Assembly (NCBI GenBank): GCA_022565015.1
Contig: JADFKI010000110.1
Coordinates: 1 to 10,726 of the forward strand
Source of the DNA: Chloroflexota bacterium
GTDB taxonomy: Bacteria > Chloroflexota > Dehalococcoidia > Lucifugimonadales > JADFKI01
Direction of reading: 5' to 3'
DNA length: 10,726 nt
The notes under the pieces are model-generated. The model had not been told where the DNA came from. It ran no database searches and saw only the letters and a list, made by a program, of their open reading frames with translations. This document shows, piece by piece, positions 1 through 7,533 of this stretch. The position numbers and the translations under genes are program-made. Each line of letters opens with the position of its first letter. The stretch's first letter is position 1.

Positions 1-50
1 GATTGATATGCCTAGAAACCTGAGCTCGGGATAAGGCGTGCACGTCCTAA

Positions 51-280
51 GCTGGACTTTGCACTCTGGATTCCGGCTTTCGCCGGAATGACGGGGGCTT
101 AGGAGCGCATTCGAACGGGTTTATTATGATGCCTTCGCTCTGCCGCATAAACACCTATCTCATCGTTCAAGGACTTTCCGCACCCGCCCTGCAAACTCGA
201 CATGTAAAATGTCTGCCGATTACTGACCATCAGCTATACGCCTTCGTGTTGAGGCGCAATTGGAATGTACAAAGTCCAGC
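51..280. mobile_element. Candidate MITE 1 (TIR GCTGGACTTTG, TAA flanks)
   Basis: An 11-bp perfect inverted pair bounds this 230-bp stretch: GCTGGACTTTG at 51-61 and its reverse complement at 270-280. The match extends inward to 13 of 14. TAA lies immediately outside both ends (48-50 and 281-283), as a 3-bp target duplication would. Inside is a strong palindrome at 70-89. No transposase or other believable reading frame is present, so any movement would be in trans. The short TIR makes this less certain than the neighbouring element. It could also be a chance inverted repeat beside a real palindromic repeat. Confidence 0.45.
70..89. repeat. Palindromic intergenic repeat ATTCCGGC-TTTC-GCCGGAAT
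   Basis: Perfect 8-bp stem (70-77 with 82-89) around a TTTC loop, followed by GACGGGGG. The core, with CTGGATTCCGG before and GGAATGACGGG after, is a very common extragenic palindrome in many bacterial genomes. It sits inside candidate MITE 1. It is not followed by a T run and no gene ends just before it, so a terminator role is unlikely. Confidence 0.75.
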
Positions 281-283
281 TAA

Positions 284-450
284 GAGCCTATCCGAAAACT
301 GCCACGAATGGTTCGACAAGCTCACCACGAACGGGCAATCTTCGGTTCGTCCTGTCCGACTCTTCAAACAGAATATCTTCGGACTCCGCTCCTGCGAAGA
401 GCATTGTCGAAGGACCGTAAGACGTCGAAATTAGGTTTTCGGATCGGCTC
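284..450. mobile_element. Candidate MITE 2 (16-bp TIRs, TAA target duplication)
   Basis: A 167-bp element. Its left end, GAGCCTATCCGAAAAC (284-299), matches the reverse complement of its right end, GAGCCGATCCGAAAAC (435-450), at 15 of 16 positions. TAA flanks both sides (281-283 and 451-453). A second inverted pair lies inside: TTCGACAAGCTC at 312-323 and GAGCATTGTCGAA at 399-411, so the element can fold into a long interrupted hairpin. The inner sequence carries the widespread intergenic motif GGTTCGACAAGCTCACCACG. There is no transposase. A 3-bp TAA duplication and ends of this style fit IS5-like families, but the parent element is inferred, not seen. Confidence 0.65.
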
Positions 451-514
451 TAAATGGGCCTTCAAGCCTAGCGACGAGCCGTTGACGCGCCAGTCGTACG
501 CATTCTTGCAGAAT

Positions 515-1555
515 TTAGGGCACCGTAAGAACAAGTTTGCCGAAAAAGTTCGTGCCCTCCATCGTCTCGTGGGCCTTCGCGGCATCTTGCAACGAAAACG
601 TCTGGTGTATTACGCCGCGTATCACCCCCCTGCCCGCCATCTCCACGATCTGGCGCAGGTCCTCCTTGCGGCCCATGAACACGCCGAACACCGTCTGGTA
701 TTTCAGAAAGAGCAACCCCATCTGAAGCTCGGCGCGATAGCCCGTCGTGACGCCGCATATGCCGTAGCGTCCACCCATGGCCAGGGACTTCATGGCGGCG
801 GGCCAGAAGTCGGCGCCCACATGGTCCAGAACGACGTCCACGCCTCTTCCATCGGTAATCTCCTGGACTCGCTTGGCGATGTCTTCGTTGTTGTAGTTGA
901 TTACGTGGTCCGCGCCCAGCTCTCGGGCCCGCTGCGCCTTCTCCTCGGTGCTGGTCGTCGTAATGACATTTGCCCCGATGATGTTCTTGGCGACCTGGAT
1001 GGCGGCCGTGCCCACGCCGCTGGATGCCGAGAGTATCAGCGCCGTCTCCCAGGGCTGAAGCGCGGCCTTCCGGACCAGTATCGTCCATGACGGCAAGAAC
1101 ACGGTTGGGAGCGATGCCGCCTGCTCGTAGGAGAGAGAGTCCGGCAATGTGACGGCGTTTACGGCAGGCAGGCTGACGAATTCGGCGTATCCGCCGCTGG
1201 TGGTGGAGCCGAGCATGCCCGGCTTTTCGCACAGCTCCTCCTCGCCGGAGATGCAGAACCGGCACTGTCGGCAGGTGAGGCGAGGGTTGACGACGACGCG
1301 GTCGCCCGACTGGAACCGGGTCACCTCGCTGCCGACCTCCACGACGTCGCCGGCCGCGTCACCGCCGAGAATGTGCGGGCCGTCGAACCGGACCCGGGTT
1401 CCCCTGGCCCCTTCTCTGGTGTAAAGGTCAAGACGGTTCAATGCGCAGGCCCTGACGCGAATCTTGACGTCGTTTGGCCCGGGCTCGGGCTCGGGAAGGT
1501 CTCCGTAGGTCAGCGCATCGATGCCGCCATGCTCCGTTATGTACACAGCCTTCAT
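515..1555 (-). CDS. Zinc-binding MDR-family alcohol dehydrogenase / quinone oxidoreductase-like
   Basis: A 346-aa NAD(P)-dependent oxidoreductase of the medium-chain dehydrogenase/reductase superfamily, probably cytosolic; the substrate is unknown. The N-terminal GroES-like domain (about 1-130) carries a structural-zinc lobe with Cys95, Cys98, Cys101 and Cys109. The Rossmann domain follows, with the nucleotide-binding loop SASSGVGTAA at 176-185. Cys37 is present, but the usual catalytic-zinc GHE motif after it reads LGGD (63-66), so the catalytic zinc site is probably incomplete, as in quinone-reductase-type MDRs. The ATG at 1555 has GAGGAA 6 nt upstream. It is the last gene of a minus-strand group after the LLM oxidoreductase and PIG-L deacetylase, 89 bp downstream of the latter. 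Family assignment is firm; the reaction is not. Confidence 0.92.
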   Translation of the reverse strand: MKAVYITEHGGIDALTYGDLPEPEPGPNDVKIRVRACALNRLDLYTREGARGTRVRFDGPHILGGDAAGDVVEVGSEVTRFQSGDRVVVNPRLTCRQCRFCISGEEELCEKPGMLGSTTSGGYAEFVSLPAVNAVTLPDSLSYEQAASLPTVFLPSWTILVRKAALQPWETALILSASSGVGTAAIQVAKNIIGANVITTTSTEEKAQRARELGADHVINYNNEDIAKRVQEITDGRGVDVVLDHVGADFWPAAMKSLAMGGRYGICGVTTGYRAELQMGLLFLKYQTVFGVFMGRKEDLRQIVEMAGRGVIRGVIHQTFSLQDAAKAHETMEGTNFFGKLVLTVP

Positions 1556-1644
1556 TTGGGGTTCCTCATGCTTCGAATCTTTCGTTCCGAATAACGGAGG
1601 CGAAACTGGTGCTCGCCATTACATATGATTCGGAGTCACCGCAG

Positions 1645-2376
1645 CTACAGCTCGAAAACCTTGAAGGAGACGGCGTAGTCGCAGCCAAGTCTTTCACCGA
1701 TGGCAGCAAGGTTGAATGTCAGATAAGTCTCGGCGTCGAATTCCTTGCCCAGGTTGTCTATGTAGACCTTATGTTTCTCCAGGGAGGCGATGCCCGTGTC
1801 CATGAAATCAGTGACGTCGACAGCGTGCGAAGCATCCGGAGAGGCGCTCACAAGGACTTTGCCGACGCCGCTCCAGGGCTCGTATCCCTCTTCCAGGAGC
1901 TCGGGGAAGATCCAACGATTGCCCGCGTCCCTCGCGGCGTCCAGGACCGCCAGGCCCACCCAACGGTGGTCCGCCATGTTGAACATCGCTCCGCCGGGCC
2001 ACGACAGGGCGAAGTTGCCCGTCAGCAACACGTCGGGCCTGTGTCGACGAATCACGCGTGAGATGTCCCTTCGCAGGGGCAGCCCGTACTCGACCACGCC
2101 ATCCGCATAGTCCAGGAACTCCACGACATCCACGCCCACGACCTTGGCGCTCTCTCGTTCTTCGCGCTCTCGAAGGGGTCCCGCCTCCGTGGGGGACATG
2201 GAGTCGATTCCGGCCTCCCCTCGCGTCACCATGAGATATACGACTCTTTTCCCAAGGGACGTCCACCGGGCGACGGCGCTGGCGGTGCCGTATTCAAGGT
2301 CGTCGGGATGCGCGGCGATGGCCAGGAGGGTATCCCAGTCTTCAGAAAGGGCCTGGAGCCTTTCTTCGTTTATCAA
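1645..2376 (-). CDS. PIG-L (LmbE-like) family zinc deacetylase
   Basis: A 243-aa protein of the PIG-L/LmbE superfamily, metal-dependent enzymes that remove acetyl groups from N-acetyl amino sugars and related conjugates. The zinc-binding AHPDD motif is at 22-26, with His23 and Asp26 the expected metal ligands. TRGEAG lies at 51-56, a REREERE helix at about 69-75, and the third ligand motif ADHRW at 135-139 (His137). The length is normal for the family. The start is TTG at 2376: no ATG lies before the AHPDD motif in this frame, and AGAGG sits about 8 nt upstream, overlapping the stop of the preceding LLM gene. The 11-bp gap suggests translational coupling with that gene. The substrate cannot be told from sequence; bacillithiol- or mycothiol-type and sugar-deacetylase roles are both seen in the family. 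Confidence 0.92.
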   Translation of the reverse strand: MINEERLQALSEDWDTLLAIAAHPDDLEYGTASAVARWTSLGKRVVYLMVTRGEAGIDSMSPTEAGPLREREERESAKVVGVDVVEFLDYADGVVEYGLPLRRDISRVIRRHRPDVLLTGNFALSWPGGAMFNMADHRWVGLAVLDAARDAGNRWIFPELLEEGYEPWSGVGKVLVSASPDASHAVDVTDFMDTGIASLEKHKVYIDNLGKEFDAETYLTFNLAAIGERLGCDYAVSFKVFEL

Positions 2377-2387
2377 AGACGCCGCCT

Positions 2388-3338
2388 CTACAGCAAAGAT
2401 TTCACGTTATTGGCGAAGCGGTCCATGCGCGACAGAGACCCGTCCAGCGTGTCGCTCTGTAGGTTCAGCATGATGTGCCTCACCCCCACCTCTTCGAACG
2501 CCTTGATATCGCCGGCTATCTGCGCCGCCGAGCCCGTGAACACGCGGCGCTCTCCATCAACGACCTCGGCTGCTTCATCGTTGTACCAGTTGGCGCTGTA
2601 GGCGAAGTCAAGCTCGGAAGGGTCTCTGCCTATCTTTCGCGCGTTGTCACGCACGCGGCCCATGTACTCCGAAAGCTGGTTGACCGAGCCAACGGGAAAA
2701 CGCGGGTTGGTGCCGATGGGAAACCAGGCGTCGCCGTACTTCGCGGCGCGCCTTAGGGCGGGAGGGCTCTCTCCGCCAATCCATATGGGCGGGTGAGGTT
2801 TTTGCACGGGCTTTGGAGCGAAGGCTATGTTGTCAAAGCTACAGTACTTGCCGTGAAATGTCGGGGAATCGCTGGTCCACAGCTCCTTGAAAGCCTGAAT
2901 ATACTCGTCTCCCACCGCGCCGCGCTCCTTGTACGGTGGCGCGCCGAGGGCCACGAACTCCTCTTCCATCCAGCCTATGCCGCAGCCCACGATGAGCCTG
3001 CCGCCCGAAAGCACGTCGATGGTCGCCAGAATCTTCGCGGTCAGCACGGGGCCGCGATGCGGCAGCACCAAGACGGAGGTCATGAGCTTTATCGTGGAGG
3101 TCGCGCTGGCCAGGTAGCTCAAGGTCGTGAGCTGTTCCAGGCATGCGCCCTCGTCTCCTCCCGCGTACCGGCCCGACTCGTTATAGGGATAAACCGAGTC
3201 TATGGACCTCGGGATCACAATGTGATCGCTCACGCTGACGATGTCGAACCCCATCTCCTCGCCCTTCGTGGCGAGAGTGACCATGTTCTCGGGCGATGAG
3301 AGGGGACCTCTTGTGGGGACGCCGAATCCAAATTCCAT
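2388..3338 (-). CDS. LLM-class flavin/F420-dependent oxidoreductase
   Basis: A 316-aa luciferase-like TIM-barrel oxidoreductase, the class that uses FMN or coenzyme F420. Landmarks are SDHIVIP at 37-43, the RLIVGCGIGWMEEEF block at 114-128 and PIWIGGESPPALRRAA at 184-199, all typical of the F420-type LLM branch. I start it at the ATG at 3338, because the protein then begins MEFGFGVPTRG like other family members and GGGAG lies 8 nt upstream across an A run. A longer in-frame version from 3425 adds 29 residues without family character. It is the first gene of the minus-strand group and is divergent from the SDR gene. The substrate is unknown. The cofactor choice of F420 over FMN is inferred from family resemblance. 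Confidence 0.92.
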   Translation of the reverse strand: MEFGFGVPTRGPLSSPENMVTLATKGEEMGFDIVSVSDHIVIPRSIDSVYPYNESGRYAGGDEGACLEQLTTLSYLASATSTIKLMTSVLVLPHRGPVLTAKILATIDVLSGGRLIVGCGIGWMEEEFVALGAPPYKERGAVGDEYIQAFKELWTSDSPTFHGKYCSFDNIAFAPKPVQKPHPPIWIGGESPPALRRAAKYGDAWFPIGTNPRFPVGSVNQLSEYMGRVRDNARKIGRDPSELDFAYSANWYNDEAAEVVDGERRVFTGSAAQIAGDIKAFEEVGVRHIMLNLQSDTLDGSLSRMDRFANNVKSLL

Positions 3339-3553
3339 TTTTTTTCTCCCGCGTATGCGCCGATTGCAACGTGTCAATGATGCATGGCGGCACTTGACGA
3401 TTCCGTATCCGTAACGAGAATACAAGTCACACTAAAATGGAGAGCCGGAGATGTCAATAGCGGGGCCTCCGCATCCGCCGCACGCGATGGCCCGCAACGG
3501 TGCTAGGATTGTGGGCGGTGAGACCCGTATTCTGAGCTCAAGAGGTAATTGCC

Positions 3554-4342
3554 ATGGACCTTAACCTTGCCGGAAAGGTGGCGCTTGTGACCGGGGGCAG
3601 TCGTGGCATCGGGCGCGCGACGGCCTTGACGCTCGCCCAGGAGGGCTGCCGCCTGGCAATCTGCGCCAGGGGCGAGGACACGCTCAACGCCGCACTCGTT
3701 GAGCTGAGAGCCCTCACTCCGGACGTATGGGGCAAGACCACCGATGTCACGAACGCCGACGAGGTGCGCGACTTCGTGTCGGGCGCGGCCGCGGCGCTGG
3801 GTGGCGTCGACGCCCTCGTTTGCAACGTAGGCGGCACGGTTGGGGGCGCGACGCTGGAGGCCACAGACGAGGAGTGGATGGCGACGCTGGACCTTAACCT
3901 GCTCCACGCCGTGCGCACCATAAGGGCGGCCCTTCCCTATCTAAAAGAGCGTGAGCAGAGCAGCGTCGTCATCGTATCTTCCGTGTCGGGCTGGAAGCCG
4001 GGGCCGAAGGCGCAATACGGCGCCGCAAAGGCCGCCGAGATATTCCTGGCCTCGTCGCTTGCGTGGGAGCTGGCGGACCACAGGATACGCGTGAACACGG
4101 TCTGCCCCGGCTCCGTGCTCTTTCCGGGAGGAGGCTGGGCCGGCTACCAGCGGGACAATCCCGAGGGCTTCGCGAGGTTCCTGGAGCGGGACCTGCCGGA
4201 GGGGCGGCTGGGGACTGACCAGGAGGTCGCGAACGTTATTACCTTCCTGCTGTCGGAAAGGGCCGGCTGGATTAACGGCGCCATGATTCCCGTGGACGGC
4301 GCTCAGGGTCGCCCAACGGCGCGGTGGTTCGGCGAGGAATAA
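3554..4342 (+). CDS. SDR-family oxidoreductase (FabG-like)
   Basis: A 262-aa classical short-chain dehydrogenase/reductase, cytosolic and NAD(P)(H)-dependent. The cofactor loop TGGSRGIG is at 13-20, Asp64 is in the adenine-pocket position, NVGG at 91-94 replaces the usual NNAG, and Asn115 is present. The catalytic serine is at 142-143, with Tyr155 and Lys159 in YGAAK. The C-terminus has the usual NGAMIPVDG block near 246-254. Length is normal. The ATG at 3554 is preceded by AAGAGG at a workable distance. It resembles FabG-type 3-oxoacyl reductases, but SDRs of this form act on many substrates and it is not beside other fatty-acid genes. It diverges from the LLM gene across 215 bp, so a shared pathway is possible but unproven. 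Confidence 0.92.
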   Translation: MDLNLAGKVALVTGGSRGIGRATALTLAQEGCRLAICARGEDTLNAALVELRALTPDVWGKTTDVTNADEVRDFVSGAAAALGGVDALVCNVGGTVGGATLEATDEEWMATLDLNLLHAVRTIRAALPYLKEREQSSVVIVSSVSGWKPGPKAQYGAAKAAEIFLASSLAWELADHRIRVNTVCPGSVLFPGGGWAGYQRDNPEGFARFLERDLPEGRLGTDQEVANVITFLLSERAGWINGAMIPVDGAQGRPTARWFGEE

Positions 4343-4767
4343 GACAGAGCGCCCCGTCCTGCCTCTCTCTTAGCAGCTACCTTAAAATGGTCGTTGGGGG
4401 GCCCAGAGGGCCTGGTGGACGAAGGCAGTGCGATGAACCCCTTTGAGTGCGGGAAAGAAATGGGAGTAATGGCGGCGAAAGTACCTGTAGATGGATTAGT
4501 CATGGCTCAGACCCAGATATTCACCTACCACCTCCATCGTCATCCGCCTCAGGCGGACGGCCATAGTGGGATTAGGCCCGCACTATCGCGGCCGGCGACC
4601 CTGCGAAATCTCCTTCGTAGCGTTATCCACCAGGCAGAAAACGGTTATGATAAAGCTGTCCAGGTCCACCAGATACCTTCAGAGGTGTGTTTCCGACCCC
4701 ATTAGAGGTGCTATGGCCTGGACACTCTCAACCTTTTTTAAACGAATCAAAAAACTCGCGCGTCGGG
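4343..4767. other. 425-bp intergenic stretch, no gene seen
   Basis: This lies between the convergent stops of the SDR and glutamine synthetase genes. It contains two short hairpins, GGCCC/GGGCC at 4400-4412 and TCCGCC/GGCGGA at 4543-4557. A T run in the minus sense (about 4749-4754) lies just past the glutamine synthetase stop, but I see no strong stem before it. An ATG-led frame at 4432-4705 encodes no recognisable domain. The base composition drifts toward lower GC than the flanking genes. It may hold gene remnants or an untranslated RNA, but nothing here supports a specific call. Confidence 0.5.
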
Positions 4768-5769
4768 TTAGCTGGCTGCGCCGCAGACCGTTTCGAGGAT
4801 CAACCTGGTTACGGTATAAGGGTCGCAATTGGCGTTGGGTCTTCGGTCTTCGATGTAGCCTTTTTGGTCGCGAACGACCTGCCAGGGAATACGCACGGAG
4901 GCGCCCCTGTCCCGCACGCCGTACCGGTATTCACGATACGAGCAGGTCTCGTGGAGTCCAGTCAGGCGCTCTTCTATACGGTCGCCATAGTTCTTGATGT
5001 GCAGCTCATGTGTAGTGGCAAGGGCCTCAGCGGCCGCGATGCACGGCTCGTAGCTCTCTCGCATCTGCCTGGTGGAGAAGTTGGTGTGAGCGCCGGCGCC
5101 GTTCCAGTCGCCCCTTACAGGCTTCGGGTCGAGTGTGGCGCTTACGCCGTGGTCCTCTCCGATGCGGTATAGTAGCCAGCGAGCCAACCAGAGATGGTCT
5201 GCCACGGTGGGAGTTCCCACCGGTCCAATCTGGAATTCCCACTGTGCGGGCATTACCTCTGCGTTGATGCCGGAGATGCTGAGACCGGCGACCAGGCAGG
5301 CATCCATATGCGCTTCAACGACATCACGCCCGAAGACTTCATCGACGCCGACGCCGCAGTAGTAGCCGCCCTGGGGAGCCGGGAAGCCGTTAATAGGCCA
5401 GCCCAGGGGCTTGGCGCCGTCAAAGTAAGTGTACTCTTGCTCGATGCCGAACCACGTGTCAAAATCGGCGTATTTCTCCGCCACTTCGGCGCAGGCGGCT
5501 CGCGTGTTGGACGGATGGGGCGTCATGTCTATTAGCAACACCTCGCACATGACGAGCTTGTTGTCGCCGCCTCGAATTGGGTCCGGACACACGAAGACGG
5601 GCTTTAAGACGCAGTCGGAGTTTTCGCCCGTCGCCTGATTGGTGCTGGAGCCGTCGAAAGCCCATATCGGCGGCTCCTCCCCGACGGGAACGATCTTGCC
5701 TTTGGAGCGCAGCTTGGCGGTGGGTTGCTGTCCGTCAATCCATATATACTCTGCTTTATAAAATGCCAA
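4768..5769 (-). CDS. glnII: Glutamine synthetase, class II (eukaryotic-type)
   Basis: A 333-aa cytosolic glutamine synthetase that makes glutamine from glutamate, ammonia and ATP. It is the short class II form, not the roughly 470-aa class I GlnA. Motifs in order: WAFDGSSTNQA (36-46), FGIEQEYT (107-114) with metal/glutamate-binding acids, INAEVMPAQWEFQIGP (168-183), NGAGAHTNFST (223-233), RDRGASVRIP (287-296) and YIEDRRPNANCDPY (305-318). Class II enzymes lack the adenylylation tyrosine of class I, so control is expected to be transcriptional. The start is TTG at 5769, with AGGAGG 5 nt upstream (5775-5780). An ATG 4 nt before it is in another frame. It follows the ammonium transporter on the same strand after 226 bp, making an uptake-plus-assimilation pair. 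Class II in bacteria is a minority form, known from rhizobia and actinomycetes. Confidence 0.95.
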   Translation of the reverse strand: MAFYKAEYIWIDGQQPTAKLRSKGKIVPVGEEPPIWAFDGSSTNQATGENSDCVLKPVFVCPDPIRGGDNKLVMCEVLLIDMTPHPSNTRAACAEVAEKYADFDTWFGIEQEYTYFDGAKPLGWPINGFPAPQGGYYCGVGVDEVFGRDVVEAHMDACLVAGLSISGINAEVMPAQWEFQIGPVGTPTVADHLWLARWLLYRIGEDHGVSATLDPKPVRGDWNGAGAHTNFSTRQMRESYEPCIAAAEALATTHELHIKNYGDRIEERLTGLHETCSYREYRYGVRDRGASVRIPWQVVRDQKGYIEDRRPNANCDPYTVTRLILETVCGAAS

Positions 5770-5890
5770 CTCATCCTCCTTTGGACGTTACCTCGACTAC
5801 GGGTCCCCCTGGAAGTGAAACAGTCAACAGCTTTCGAGTCTTGCCGTTCTTGCTTTTCCGACTTGGATTTTCGCCTGGATTGGAACCGCG

Positions 5891-5896
5891 TGTCAA
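5891..5896 (-). promoter_or_regulatory. Possible -35 element of a glutamine synthetase promoter
   Basis: Read on the minus strand this is a perfect TTGACA, about 120 bp upstream of the glutamine synthetase start, in the 226-bp gap after the transporter gene. The region at -10 spacing (about 5868-5873) is only AT-rich (CGAAAA) and a poor match. If real, glnII has its own promoter besides readthrough from the transporter. Confidence 0.35.
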
Positions 5897-5995
5897 CGTA
5901 ACAATTTTCTAGCTACCCTACTCATCCGGGAGTCGCTCCCATGAGGCCTCACGTCGCCGGCGAAGCAACATGCGGAGCCGAAGCATTAGTTGGGC

Positions 5996-7342
5996 CTAAT
6001 CATCTGTGCCGGGCGCCGAGCCCAGGCCCTGCAGCTCCGGGTACGCCAGCGCGCCATGCTCAGGCATGTCCAGGCCCTCCATCTCTTCTTCCTCCGAGGC
6101 TCTCAGGCCCATCGCCAGGTCCAGGCCCTTGAACAGGATGAAGCCGGTCCCGAATCCCCATGCGATGGCCACGAGAATTCCAACGATCTGTGGGACCAGG
6201 AGCGATGCATCACCCTTTACGAGTCCGGAAACACCGTTGTTGCCGGCGGCAAATAAGGCGACGGCCAGAAGGCCCCAGGCACCGCATATGCCGTGAACGG
6301 TCACCGCGCCGACGGGATCGTCGACCTTGAGTATGTTCTTGACGAAGCTGACGCCGAATATCATTATGACGCCCGCTATGAGACCTATGACCACGGCGGC
6401 CCACGGGTCGACGTATGCGCTGGGCGCCGTAATGCCGACCAGGCCCGCCAGGGCGCCGTTGCACGCCATCTCTATATCCGCCTTACCCGTGCGCGCGAGC
6501 GTGACGTAGATGGCCGCCGTCGCACCTGTCGCTCCCGCGAGCAGCGTGTTGACCGCGTTCAGGCCCAGCGTGTCGGAGTTTATGTTGAATCCGAACCATC
6601 CGAAGAAGAGGATGAAGGTGCCGATGACGACGTAGGGAATGTTGTGCCCCTTTAGCTCAACGCCCTCTTTTCTGAATCCTATGCGGGGACCGACGACCAT
6701 CGCGCCGGCCAGGGCCACCATGCCGCCGATCATGTGCACGACGCCGGAACCCGCGTAGTCGGACATGCCCGCGCCCAAAGTTGCCAGCCAGCCGGCGTCG
6801 CTCCACGCCCAGTGGCCGTAGATCGGGTAAATCAGGGCGCCGACGACGAAGCTGTAGGCAAAATAGGCGTCTATCTTGGTGCGCTCGGCCATGGCGCCGG
6901 CGATTATCGTCGCGGCCGTGCCTGCGAAGACCATCTGGAATAGCCAGTTCACGAGGTCGCCGTCGGAGAAGTTGGCCAGGAAAAACCCTTCGAGGCCTAT
7001 GTAGCCCGTGGCCGCTCCGCCACCGAACATAAGGGCGTAACCGAAGGCCCAGAAGCCGAGAGAGGCGATGCAGAAGTCCAGGAAGGACTTGGTCATGTAG
7101 TTCACGGTGTTCTTGGAGCGAATCAGCCCCGCGCCGAGAAAGGCGAATCCCGCCTGCATGAAGAAGACCAGCGCCGCCGCAAAGACCAGAATCGCGTTGT
7201 CCAGCGTCTCTTTGACTTCGCTTGCGGTCTGCGCATACGCGATTCCGCCGCCTCCGACGAATATGCCGATGGCCAGCAGGGCCAGAATCGATAGCCTCGC
7301 CTTCAGTGTGCTTGGTCTGGTCAGTAATCTAAGTGCCTGCAT
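5996..7342 (-). CDS. amtB: Ammonium transporter (Amt/AmtB family)
   Basis: A 448-aa inner-membrane ammonium channel with about 11 hydrophobic membrane segments after an N-terminal signal sequence (1-37, likely cleaved after AYA). The pore's twin histidines are His203 (DYAGSGVVHMIGG, 195-207) and His350 (TVHGICGAWG, 348-357). FQMVFAG at 135-141 supplies the gate phenylalanine, and YGHWAW at 175-180 the external site. The C-terminal tail (411-434) contains EEEEMEGLDMPEHG, the conserved cytoplasmic segment that contacts PII proteins. ATG at 7342 with AAGGGG 7 nt upstream. It is followed on the same strand by class II glutamine synthetase, so ammonium uptake and fixation are likely co-controlled. 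No PII (glnK) gene is in the window. Six 11-bp-phased boxes lie upstream. Confidence 0.96.
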   Translation of the reverse strand: MQALRLLTRPSTLKARLSILALLAIGIFVGGGGIAYAQTASEVKETLDNAILVFAAALVFFMQAGFAFLGAGLIRSKNTVNYMTKSFLDFCIASLGFWAFGYALMFGGGAATGYIGLEGFFLANFSDGDLVNWLFQMVFAGTAATIIAGAMAERTKIDAYFAYSFVVGALIYPIYGHWAWSDAGWLATLGAGMSDYAGSGVVHMIGGMVALAGAMVVGPRIGFRKEGVELKGHNIPYVVIGTFILFFGWFGFNINSDTLGLNAVNTLLAGATGATAAIYVTLARTGKADIEMACNGALAGLVGITAPSAYVDPWAAVVIGLIAGVIMIFGVSFVKNILKVDDPVGAVTVHGICGAWGLLAVALFAAGNNGVSGLVKGDASLLVPQIVGILVAIAWGFGTGFILFKGLDLAMGLRASEEEEMEGLDMPEHGALAYPELQGLGSAPGTDD

Positions 7343-7407
7343 CTGTTGTCCCCTTCCGTCGACGCGCTTCAGAGTCCAGTGAGTCCTGTTTAGGTCTCCG
7401 ACAATTG

Positions 7408-7413
7408 AATGTA
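7408..7413 (-). promoter_or_regulatory. amtB: Possible -10 element of the ammonium transporter promoter
   Basis: Minus-strand TACATT, which would start transcription near 7401 and give a leader of about 58 nt. At -35 spacing (7431-7436) the sequence is ATACAA, a poor match. A weak -35 beside an operator array is what an activator-dependent promoter looks like. This is an inference from position only. Confidence 0.3.
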
Positions 7414-7423
7414 GAGGGGGAAT

Positions 7424-7483
7424 GTTAATTTTGTATTTCTCACGTGTTAAATGATTGTTGCCTTCTTGTTACAAAGTTGTTAC
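7424..7483 (-). promoter_or_regulatory. Six-box, 11-bp-phased operator upstream of amtB (GlnR/OmpR-type)
   Basis: On the minus strand, 5-bp boxes recur every 11 bp exactly. Starting nearest the far end they are GTAAC (7479-7483), GTAAC (7468-7472), GCAAC (7457-7461), TTAAC (7446-7450), GAAAT (7435-7439) and TTAAC (7424-7428). Six-base spacers separate them. The GlnR operators described for actinobacterial nitrogen genes have this form, GTnAC and GAAAC boxes spaced by six bases, and GlnR is an OmpR/PhoB-type winged-helix protein that binds 11-bp direct repeats. The array begins about 80 bp upstream of the transporter start. The regulator itself is not in the window, so the name is inferred. 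The array could also affect the divergent selenoprotein gene. Confidence 0.6.
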
Positions 7484-7533
7484 ACGGCCTGAGGGTCTTC
7501 GCCCTAAATATTTGCCTCATGTCGGGAGGTACT

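Noticed and set aside
126..434. Plus-strand open frame of 102 codons
   Set aside because: It crosses both candidate mobile elements and their palindromes, has no ribosome site and no family features.
468..1265. Long open frames opposite or out of phase with the MDR gene
   Set aside because: Low-complexity Arg/Gly-rich shadows, typical of high-GC genes; the MDR frame carries all family motifs.
3372..3377. Minus-strand TTGACA as the -35 of the LLM gene
   Set aside because: No acceptable -10 element at 16-18 bp; likely chance.
4432..4705. Possible 90-aa gene with a weak GAAGG ribosome site in the intergenic gap
   Set aside because: No domain, poor composition and no support from context; described only as part of the gap.
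5928..5940. GGGAG-TCG-CTCCC hairpin after amtB as a terminator
   Set aside because: The stem is only 5 bp and no T run follows in the minus sense, so readthrough into glnII is more likely.
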